Below, one piece after another: positions 1 through 7,340 of a stretch of DNA of 10,019 nt. The DNA comes from UBA7656 sp040755335 (GTDB lineage Bacteria; Acidobacteriota; Blastocatellia; UBA7656), in NCBI GenBank assembly GCA_040755335.1, contig JBFMAU010000291.1, forward strand, positions 1 to 10,019, written 5' to 3'. Under the pieces are notes generated by a model. It saw nothing but the letters and a program-made list of their open reading frames with translations, searched no databases and was not told the DNA's origin. Position 1 is the first letter of the stretch; each line of letters begins with the position of its first letter. The position numbers and the translations under genes were made by a program.

Positions 1-414
1 AACGACATCTATCTGATCGTCAACGCGGTCGATGGTCTCGATCAGGGAGCTTATTTTTATCGAAGAAAATCGCGCGCTTTGGAATTGCTCCGAACGGGCG
101 ATTTTCGTGAGCAGGCTTCTTATCTCACTCTCGAACAGGATTTGGGCGGAGACGCAAGCGCGACCGTCTTTTTTATGGCCGATCTCGATCCTCTGCTCGC
201 GGGCTTGGGCAATCGCGGCTATCGCGTGGCTCAGATGGAATCGGGCATCACGGGCGGGAAGATGTACCTGGCAGCTTATGCGATGAGACGCGGAGCTACG
301 GGGCTGACTTTTTATGATGACGATGTGACTGAGTTCTTCTCGCCGCACTCGACAGGCAAAAGCTGCATGCTGGTCGTATCGCTCGGCGTCGCGGGCAAGC
401 GACCAGTGTTTTGA
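1..414 (+). CDS. SagB/ThcOx-family nitroreductase-fold dehydrogenase, 3' end only
   Basis: This is an open frame from the first base to TGA at 412-414, giving the last 137 residues of a protein whose start lies left of the window. The residues match the C-terminal half of the SagB/ThcOx branch of the nitroreductase family: a 'DLGGDASATVFFMADLD' type segment, then 'GNRGYR', then 'GGKMYLAAYAMRRGATGLTFYD', ending in the typical 'EFFSPHSTGK' stretch. Family members are FMN-dependent oxidoreductases. SagB and ThcOx oxidise azolines in peptide natural products, but many relatives are stand-alone enzymes of unknown substrate. No cyclodehydratase or precursor peptide is visible here, so a role in azole synthesis cannot be claimed. 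The ATG or TTG codons inside this frame are not credible starts because the conserved frame continues unbroken to the window edge. The family call is fairly sure; the substrate is unknown. Confidence 0.8.
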   Translation, partial: NDIYLIVNAVDGLDQGAYFYRRKSRALELLRTGDFREQASYLTLEQDLGGDASATVFFMADLDPLLAGLGNRGYRVAQMESGITGGKMYLAAYAMRRGATGLTFYDDDVTEFFSPHSTGKSCMLVVSLGVAGKRPVF

Positions 415-438
415 AAATCTCTCGAATCCCTCCATAAT
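411..438 (+). promoter_or_regulatory. Candidate truB promoter, overlapping the upstream stop codon
   Basis: TTGAAA (411-416) and CATAAT (433-438) are separated by 16 bases and each differs from the sigma-70 consensus at one position. The -35 box overlaps the stop of the preceding gene. The -10 box ends 11 bases before the truB ATG, so transcription would start only about 4-7 bases upstream of it. I see no Shine-Dalgarno sequence in that gap, so truB could be translated from a leaderless or near-leaderless mRNA. Read-through from upstream is the alternative. Confidence 0.4.
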
Positions 439-449
439 CTATCTCGGTT

Positions 450-1367
450 ATGAACGGCTCGATCATAATAGACAAACCCGAAGGCATAACCTCGCACGAT
501 GTCGTCTCTCGCCTCCGGCGCGCGGCGCACACTCGAAGAGTGGGACATGCTGGCACCCTCGATCCATTCGCTACCGGCGCGCTCATACTGTGCATAGGGC
601 AGGCGACGAGGTTGATGCAGTATCTCGTCGGTCTGGATAAAGAATACACAGCGACCGTCCGACTGGGCTTTGCGACTGACACGCAGGACGTGACGGGGAA
701 ACAGATAGCTCCTCTTCGCACATCAAAGGGATTGAGTCTCGAAGATGTCATCAGCGTCCTGAATCAATTCGTTGGCCGTCAGTTGCAAATGCCGCCGATG
801 TATTCAGCGAAGAAGGTCGGCGGCGAACGTTTATATAAGGCCGCAAGGGAAGGGCGCGAGGTCGAACGCAAGCCTGCCGGGATAGAAATTTATTCGATCA
901 ATCTGCAAACCATCGATGGCGACTGGTTCAGGGAAAATGAAGACGGGAGTCGGGATTTCGTGATAAGCGTCGGTTGCTCATCCGGGACTTACATAAGGAC
1001 TCTGGCGCATGACTTGGGCGCGCGGCTCGAAGTGGGCGCGCACCTCGCGGCGCTGAGAAGAACGGCTGTCGGCCATTTTGAAATCTCTCGCGCAATCACG
1101 CTTGAAGAGATGGACGCTCTTGCGCGTGAAGCTCGATTAGGCGAAGCCCTTATAAGTCCGGCTGAAACGATAGCTCATCTTCCTGCAACGATGCTAAGTT
1201 CTTACGAAGCGCGGCTTGTGGCCAACGGTCGGGCCGTCGAGATGCGAAAAGAAGTCGAAGGATCGGTGAGGATGCTCGACGAAGCGGGCAATCTGCTTGC
1301 TGTGGGCGAGGCAGACTCATTGCTACGAGTGATAAAGCCTCGCGTGGTGCTGAGTGATGCGGCGTGA
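450..1367 (+). CDS. truB: tRNA pseudouridine(55) synthase TruB
   Basis: TruB isomerises uridine 55 to pseudouridine in the T-loop of most tRNAs, acting in the cytoplasm. The 305 residues match the bacterial length. The N-terminus 'IIIDKPEGITSHDVV' and the catalytic motif 'GHAGTLDPFATG' are clear, with the catalytic aspartate at D38. They are followed by the substrate-binding 'KKVGGERLYKAAREG' segment and the 'GCSSGTYIRTLAHDLG' motif near residues 175-190. A short C-terminal region (about 235-305) corresponds to the TruB C-terminal/PUA-like domain. The ATG at 450 is chosen because the conserved sequence starts immediately after it; there is no clear ribosome binding site. The gene is separated from its common neighbours infB, rbfA and ribF, at least within this window. 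It lies 35 bases after the upstream nitroreductase gene and ends three bases before the region carrying the prkA promoter. Confidence 0.96.
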   Translation: MNGSIIIDKPEGITSHDVVSRLRRAAHTRRVGHAGTLDPFATGALILCIGQATRLMQYLVGLDKEYTATVRLGFATDTQDVTGKQIAPLRTSKGLSLEDVISVLNQFVGRQLQMPPMYSAKKVGGERLYKAAREGREVERKPAGIEIYSINLQTIDGDWFRENEDGSRDFVISVGCSSGTYIRTLAHDLGARLEVGAHLAALRRTAVGHFEISRAITLEEMDALAREARLGEALISPAETIAHLPATMLSSYEARLVANGRAVEMRKEVEGSVRMLDEAGNLLAVGEADSLLRVIKPRVVLSDAA

Positions 1368-1397
1368 GATTGACTTTCTGTTTGCGCTTGCGGGCTG

Positions 1398-1406
1398 TGC
1401 TATAAT
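1398..1406 (+). promoter_or_regulatory. Extended -10 promoter for the prkA leader transcript
   Basis: TGCTATAAT is a perfect TATAAT hexamer (1401-1406) preceded by the TGn extension. The hexamers 16-18 bases upstream are poor -35 matches. A good TTGACT occurs at 1370-1375 but lies 25 bases away, too far to be the partner. An extended -10 can compensate for a weak -35. Transcription would start near 1412-1414, leaving about 240 bases of leader before prkA. The promoter lies just after the truB stop codon, which fits an independent unit starting here. Confidence 0.55.
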
Positions 1407-1412
1407 GCTGGA

Positions 1413-1655
1413 AGTAAAAAACTGATCCTTGAGTTTGAATGCGCTTATGAGCTATCGAGGTTGAACACACGGTCGAGCCATGAGCAGCCGGACTCGTACC
1501 TCCGACTGTCCGCCCGCAAGGGCGTAGACTGAGTGTAGTCCCTAATCTCGCACTTAACCCGGACTTGCCGCTCCTGAGCAGGAAACCCGAAGGACGGCTT
1601 TTTAGATCGAACCCTCACCTCAAGCCGCAGGCTCGGTGAGAATCGGAGGTGACCG
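1413..1655 (+). promoter_or_regulatory. Long structured 5' leader of prkA, candidate attenuator, riboswitch or small RNA
   Basis: No gene fills this stretch, but it is rich in potential stems. GGTCGAG (1471-1477) pairs with CTCG-T-ACC (1493-1500, one bulge). GTC-CGCCC (1508-1515) pairs with GGGCG-TA-GAC (1520-1529) around a GCAA tetraloop. AGTCC (1537-1541) pairs with GGACT (1561-1565). A terminator-like hairpin follows at 1567-1603. CTCACC (1614-1619) pairs with GGTGAG (1635-1640) around an inner AGCC/GGCT stem. The strong ribosome binding site GGAGGTGA (1645-1652) comes directly after. I do not recognise a described riboswitch class. The layout of structured region, terminator, then coding start is what a transcriptional attenuator looks like, or a small RNA of about 190 nt with partial read-through. 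Function is inference; the stems were found by eye and not folded by software. Confidence 0.45.
1567..1603 (+). terminator. Intrinsic-terminator-like hairpin inside the prkA leader
   Basis: GCCG-c-TCCT (1567-1575) pairs with AGGACGGC (1591-1598) leaving one bulged C, and TTTTT (1599-1603) follows at once. A competing hairpin, TCCT-GAGC-AGGA (1572-1583), uses the left arm of the terminator and cannot form together with it. That gives a plausible on/off switch. The terminator is upstream of prkA and downstream of the extended -10 promoter, so prkA transcripts must read through it. Confidence 0.5.
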
Positions 1656-3580
<1,925 letters not shown>

Positions 3581-3581
<1 letters not shown>

Positions 3582-3605
3582 GCGCGCGGTCGCAACGCGC
3601 TTTTT
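3581..3605 (+). terminator. First intrinsic terminator after prkA
   Basis: AGCGCG (3581-3586), whose first A is the last base of the prkA stop codon, pairs with CGCGCT (3596-3601) across a nine-base loop, and the T-run 3601-3605 follows. The stem is short but GC-rich. It is the first of two hairpins with T-runs in the 84-base gap before yeaH. Confidence 0.6.
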
Positions 3606-3611
3606 CAGAAC

Positions 3612-3644
3612 GCCCGCGCAGCCCTCAGGGAGGCGCGGGCTTTT
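3612..3644 (+). terminator. Second intrinsic terminator between prkA and yeaH
   Basis: GCCCGCGC (3612-3619) pairs perfectly with GCGCGGGC (3633-3640). An inner CCC/GGG stem with a TCA triloop (3622-3630) stacks on top, and TTTT (3641-3644) follows. This is stronger than the first hairpin. It ends only 7 bases before the yeaH ribosome binding site, with no room for a promoter after it, so yeaH and later genes probably depend on read-through. I infer this lowers their dose relative to prkA. Confidence 0.75.
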
Positions 3645-3665
3645 AAGCTTGGGGAGAAGTCATCT

Positions 3666-4829
3666 ATGTCAGTTCAGAGAAATGACTGGTCGCTACAGCG
3701 CAAGGGATTGATCGATCAGGAGCGCCACAAGGAGAGAGTGCGCGAGGCCATAAAGAAAAACCTCGGCTCGATAGTGTCGAATGAATCGATCATCCTTTCC
3801 GACGGCAAGAGAAAAGTCCGGGTGCCAATACGTTCGCTCGACGAGTACAAATTCCGTTACGACTATCGCAAGAAAAAACATGTCGGGACGGGCGACGGCA
3901 ACACTCAGGTGGGCGACGTGATAGCCCGCGAGGGCCAGACCGGACAGGGGCCGGGGCGCGGGCCGCAGGCGGGCGATCAGGCCGGACAGGATTATTACGA
4001 AGCCGAAGTCGAAATCGATGAAATAGCCAAGCTCATATTCGAAGACCTCCACCTCCCCTACCTCGAAGACAAAGCCAAGCAGGCCGTGCAATCGAAGACC
4101 ACGCGATTTACGGAGATTCGCCGCTCAGGAATACTGTCGAATCTCGACAAGCGACGCTCGATACTTGAAAACATCAAGCGTCAGGCGCGCGAAACGGGCG
4201 AAGCGAAACTGGGGCGATTCAAAAAAGACGACCTCAGATATAAAACGTGGGAAGAAGAAATCAAGTATGAATCGAACGCCGTCGTCATGCCCATTATGGA
4301 CGTCTCCGGAAGTATGGGCGAATTCAAAAAATACATCGCCCGCTCGTTTTATTTCTGGATGGTGAGATTTTTGAGGACGAAGTATGACAATGTGAAGATC
4401 GTCTTCATAAGCCATCACACGGAAGCGAAGGAAGTCAGTGAAGAGCAGTTTTTCACTCAGGGCGAATCGGGCGGAACGGTCGTCTCTTCGGCCTACAGAT
4501 TGGCGCTCGATATAATCGGGGAACGCTTTCCGCCGAGTGACTGGAACATCTACCCGTTTCACTTCTCTGACGGCGACAACTATTACTCGGACAATGATGA
4601 AGCGGTGCGGCTGGCCGACGAGCTTATCTCGACGTGCAATCTGTTCGGCTACGGAGAGATCGGTGAAGAGGGAGCTTCGAGCTATAGAAGGTCGTCAGGC
4701 GCGCTGCTTTCTATTTTCAAAGATCGTCTCAAGAATCAGGATCGCTTCGTCGGCGTCCGCATAGACGACAAGGAAGATGTTTACCCCGCGCTCAAGGAAT
4801 TCTTCGGCATACGCGGAGAAAAAGTTTAG
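3666..4829 (+). CDS. yeaH: YeaH/YhbH family protein (DUF444), VWA-like
   Basis: This 387-residue protein matches the YeaH (enterobacteria) / YhbH (Bacillus) family that accompanies PrkA. The N-terminal 'DRKxF' type basic region runs from about 1 to 72, followed by a glycine/glutamine-rich flexible linker (about 74-107). The C-terminal half is von Willebrand A-like. Its MIDAS-type motif 'MDVSGSMG' has D212, S214 and S216; it is followed by 'FISHHTEAKEVSEEQFF', T271 in 'GESGGTVVSS', and 'FSDGDNYYSDND' with D302 and D304. These are the metal-coordinating positions expected of a VWA fold. GGGGAG at 3651-3656 is the ribosome binding site and supports the ATG at 3666. The exact biochemical role is not known for the family. 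Its pairing with an AAA+ ATPase recalls AAA+/VWA couples such as RavA-ViaA and NorQ-NorD, which is my inference. spoVR starts 5 bases after its stop. Confidence 0.94.
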   Translation: MSVQRNDWSLQRKGLIDQERHKERVREAIKKNLGSIVSNESIILSDGKRKVRVPIRSLDEYKFRYDYRKKKHVGTGDGNTQVGDVIAREGQTGQGPGRGPQAGDQAGQDYYEAEVEIDEIAKLIFEDLHLPYLEDKAKQAVQSKTTRFTEIRRSGILSNLDKRRSILENIKRQARETGEAKLGRFKKDDLRYKTWEEEIKYESNAVVMPIMDVSGSMGEFKKYIARSFYFWMVRFLRTKYDNVKIVFISHHTEAKEVSEEQFFTQGESGGTVVSSAYRLALDIIGERFPPSDWNIYPFHFSDGDNYYSDNDEAVRLADELISTCNLFGYGEIGEEGASSYRRSSGALLSIFKDRLKNQDRFVGVRIDDKEDVYPALKEFFGIRGEKV

Positions 4830-4834
4830 TTGAG

Positions 4835-6259
4835 ATGCTTATGATCGATAGAGAAGTCAGGGAACTGGAAAAAGCCGTAGAGCAGATATGGGAGATAGCG
4901 ACTGTGAAGATGGGGCTTGATCCCTTTCCGGTCAATTTTGAAATCGTGCCTGCGACCGTGATGTACGAAGTCGGCTCTTACGCTCTGCCGGGGCGCTATT
5001 CGCACTGGACTTTCGGCAAGGCGTATCATCGCATGAAGATGATGTATGACTTCGGGTTGTCTCGCATCTACGAAGTCGTCATCAACTCGAATCCGTCTTA
5101 CGCCTTTCTGCTTGAAACCAACTCGCCTTTGCAAAACAAGCTGGTGATAGCGCACGTTTTGGGCCACGTGGATTTCTTCAAGCACAACCACTGGTTTTCG
5201 CAGACCAACCGGCGGATGGTCGATGAGACCGCGCGCCACGCTCAAAAGATGGAAGAGTACGAATTCACCTACGGTCGCAAGGTGGTAGAAGAATTTCTCG
5301 ACGCGGTGCTTTCGATAGAAGAGCATATCGATCCGAATTTTTTCATCCGAAAGGAATCGGACGATCAGGATAAGAAGACCGGTTCGCGGAAGAAAGAAGG
5401 CCGCTACGACGAGTTGCTCACTAAGTCAGAGCTTGGCGAAGACGAATCCGATACCGCTTTGCGCGAGAAAGCTCGGCGTTCGAAAGTCCGGCTTCCCGAA
5501 AAAGACATCGTATATTTTCTGATGAAGAACTCTCCCGCGCTCGAAGACTGGCAGCGCGACGTTATGTCGATGCTGCATGAAGAGATGGAATACTTCGTCC
5601 CGCAGATGCAGACCAAGATAGCTAACGAAGGTTGGGCCTCGTTTTTTCATTCGCGCATCATGCGAGAGATGGAACTCAGTGACAGCGAGCATATAGAATT
5701 TGCCGAGCTTCATTCAGGCGTCGTCTCTCCGCACAAAGGACAACTCAACCCTTACTACCTCGGATACAAGATATGGGAAGACATCGAGAAACGATGGGAC
5801 AATCCGACCGATGAAGAGCGCGAAAAATTCGGTCGCAAGGGCAATGAAGGGCGAGAGAAAATCTTCGAGGTGCGCGAAGTCGATAACGACATCTCCTTCC
5901 TTCGAAACTATCTGACCGAAGAATTATGCGAAGAGCTTGACCTCTTCGTTTACGAACTCGTCGATGACGAAGAGTGGACTGTCACGGAAAAGCGATGGGA
6001 GAAGGTGCGCGATCAGCTTGTCGCCAACATGACCAACTTCGGATTCCCTTACATCGAAGTGACAGACGACGACTACGATGGCAACAGCGAACTCTACCTG
6101 ACGCACCGCTACGAGGGAGTGGAGATGGATCTCAAGTATGCCCGCAAGACGCTTGAATACGTTCACAAACTGTGGGGCCGCGCAGTGCATCTGGAAACCG
6201 TGTCAGATGAAGAGCCGATGACGCTGCACTACGACGGCAGCGAACATACCGAAGACTGA
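4835..6259 (+). CDS. spoVR: SpoVR family protein (YcgB homologue)
   Basis: SpoVR takes part in spore cortex formation in Bacillus; YcgB is its stationary-phase counterpart in enterobacteria. The molecular activity is unknown. The 474 residues match the family length. Diagnostic segments are 'HVLGHVDFFKHNHWF' (residues 107-121), 'NEGWASFFHSRIM' (264-276), 'LNPYYLGYKIWEDIE' (about 303-317), 'RNYLTEELCEELDLF', 'LYLTHRYEGVEMDL' and 'LWGRAVHLETV' near the end. A charged Lys/Arg/Glu-rich linker lies at about 172-225 and the last residues are acidic. No signal peptide or membrane segment is visible. H107, H111, D113, E265 and H272 look like possible metal ligands, which is inference. The ATG at 4835 is 5 bases after the yeaH stop without a good ribosome binding site, so translation is probably coupled; ATG 4841 is an alternative start. 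Confidence 0.94.
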   Translation: MLMIDREVRELEKAVEQIWEIATVKMGLDPFPVNFEIVPATVMYEVGSYALPGRYSHWTFGKAYHRMKMMYDFGLSRIYEVVINSNPSYAFLLETNSPLQNKLVIAHVLGHVDFFKHNHWFSQTNRRMVDETARHAQKMEEYEFTYGRKVVEEFLDAVLSIEEHIDPNFFIRKESDDQDKKTGSRKKEGRYDELLTKSELGEDESDTALREKARRSKVRLPEKDIVYFLMKNSPALEDWQRDVMSMLHEEMEYFVPQMQTKIANEGWASFFHSRIMREMELSDSEHIEFAELHSGVVSPHKGQLNPYYLGYKIWEDIEKRWDNPTDEEREKFGRKGNEGREKIFEVREVDNDISFLRNYLTEELCEELDLFVYELVDDEEWTVTEKRWEKVRDQLVANMTNFGFPYIEVTDDDYDGNSELYLTHRYEGVEMDLKYARKTLEYVHKLWGRAVHLETVSDEEPMTLHYDGSEHTED

Positions 6260-6280
6260 AATCAATCAGGAGGGGACTCT

Positions 6281-7177
6281 TTGAAAACCAGACGAGCCAT
6301 AGCCGTATTGTTTTTTTTGTTGATGCTTTCTTTCATACTCGCGCCTGCGCCGATCGCCGCTTGGGGAGATGAGGGCCATCGCTGGATCAATCGCGCGGCA
6401 GCCGAGAAAATGCCAGACGATATGCCCGCCTTTTTCAAACAGGCCGCGGGCCGCCTTTCATTCCTCGGCCCGGAGCCTGATCGCTGGCGCGATAGATTCG
6501 AACTCTACCGCGCGCTCAACGAAGCGCAATCGCCCGATCACTTCATCGATATAGATAAACCGGAAAACTTTCAAGCACTCCCCGATAATCGATACCAGTA
6601 TGCCGACTGGCTTCGCGCTTCGGGCAAAGAGCCGAAAGATGTGGGGTTTCTGCCTTACTCGATTCTTGAAAACTATCAGAGGATTCAGGTGTTGTTTCGC
6701 TTGTGGCGCGATCCGAGAAACGCTTCGGAGCGCGATCAGATAGAGCAGAACATCATCTATTACGCGGGCGTGCTTGGCCACTACGTCGCCGACGGCGCGC
6801 AGCCTCTCCATACCACGATTCATTTCGACGGATGGTCGACAGGCTCAAACCCCGATCAGTTCACGCGCGAGCATCTGCACGCGCGATTCGAGAGCGAATA
6901 CGTCCGCTTTCAAATCAAGGCGGAAGATTTCAGCCCGCAGGTAAAAACGGCTCGTAAGCTCAACGATGTGTTTGCCGACACGATGAAGTTTCTCTTCGAT
7001 TCGAACGGTCAGGTTGGCGAGCTTTACCGATTGGAAAAAACCGCTCGCTGGGATCAGAACAATCGCAACGCGGAATCGAAGCGATTCGTCACGGCGCGAC
7101 TCGCGGCAGGAACGCAGATGCTGGCCAATCTGTGGTACACCGCATGGATGGATTCCACTCTGCCGCAGGTGCAGTGA
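6281..7177 (+). CDS. Exported S1/P1-type nuclease (zinc phospholipase C/P1 nuclease superfamily)
   Basis: Family members are secreted trinuclear-zinc enzymes that cleave single-stranded nucleic acids and 3'-nucleotides. The start is TTG at 6281, preceded by a strong AGGAGGGG (6268-6275, 5-base gap). It yields an ideal signal peptide: basic 'KTRR', a hydrophobic core (8-21) and 'APIAA' just before W28. In P1-type enzymes the mature N-terminal tryptophan binds zinc, and W28 with H33 reproduces the W1/H6 spacing. Further ligands fit: D67, H87, then 'GHYVADGAQPLH' with H167, D171 and H177 at the family spacing. The last pair is H200 and E204 in 'LHARFE', where nuclease P1 has HxxxD. The protein would act outside the inner membrane. 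It begins 21 bases after spoVR and looks co-transcribed. Substrate (DNA, RNA or lipid phosphate) cannot be decided from sequence alone. Confidence 0.87.
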   Translation: MKTRRAIAVLFFLLMLSFILAPAPIAAWGDEGHRWINRAAAEKMPDDMPAFFKQAAGRLSFLGPEPDRWRDRFELYRALNEAQSPDHFIDIDKPENFQALPDNRYQYADWLRASGKEPKDVGFLPYSILENYQRIQVLFRLWRDPRNASERDQIEQNIIYYAGVLGHYVADGAQPLHTTIHFDGWSTGSNPDQFTREHLHARFESEYVRFQIKAEDFSPQVKTARKLNDVFADTMKFLFDSNGQVGELYRLEKTARWDQNNRNAESKRFVTARLAAGTQMLANLWYTAWMDSTLPQVQ

Positions 7178-7230
7178 GAGAAAGGTTCAAAAAATTGGCA
7201 AGCATTTTTCTTTGAGGCGTTCAATAGGGT

Positions 7231-7296
7231 GACGGAGGTTCTCAAGCCAGAGCACGGGCTGGAGCGTTAGCGAGTTTAACTTGAGAACCCTCCGTC
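7231..7296 (+). repeat. Long inverted repeat between the nuclease and VIT-VWA genes, possible terminator
   Basis: GACGGAGGTTCTCAAG (7231-7246) pairs along its full length with the segment 7280-7296, interrupted by one bulged C at 7288, giving a 16-bp stem around a 33-base loop. No proper T-run follows (TTCTTCTAC), so it is not a textbook intrinsic terminator. It is well placed to end the prkA-to-nuclease unit or to act as a dispersed palindromic repeat. A competing fold exists: CTCAAGCC (7241-7248) can pair with GGCTGGAG (7257-7264) with one mismatch. The rest of the 163-base gap holds no good promoter that I can see. A 10-base direct repeat AGAGATTCTA (7309-7318 and 7328-7337) lies just before the next ATG. 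Confidence 0.55.
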
Positions 7297-7340
7297 TTCT
7301 ACTAGTGAAGAGATTCTAAAAAAGAAGAGAGATTCTACTG

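Noticed and set aside
1..414. Azole-natural-product (thiazole/oxazole peptide) gene cluster suggested by the SagB-like gene
   Set aside because: No cyclodehydratase, precursor peptide or transporter is visible and truB follows directly; stand-alone SagB/ThcOx relatives are common.
1370..1375. TTGACT as the -35 box of the TATAAT at 1401
   Set aside because: The spacing is 25 bases, far from the usual 16-18; the extended -10 alone is the better explanation.
1480..1527. Short frame ATG...TAG (15 codons) in the prkA leader as a leader peptide
   Set aside because: No ribosome binding site precedes it and it has no run of regulatory codons, so chance is the simpler explanation.
6311..6318. T8 tract in the nuclease signal peptide, and a G7 tract at 8411-8417 in the VWA domain, as phase-variation switches
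   Set aside because: Both are short, keep the frame open and can be explained by hydrophobic codons and by a Gly-Gly before the MIDAS threonine; no sign of frame variation.
7274..7280. GTTTAAC in the 7231-7296 hairpin as an integron attC core site
   Set aside because: It fits RYYYAAC, but the matching GTTRRRY partner is absent and no integrase or cassette array is present.
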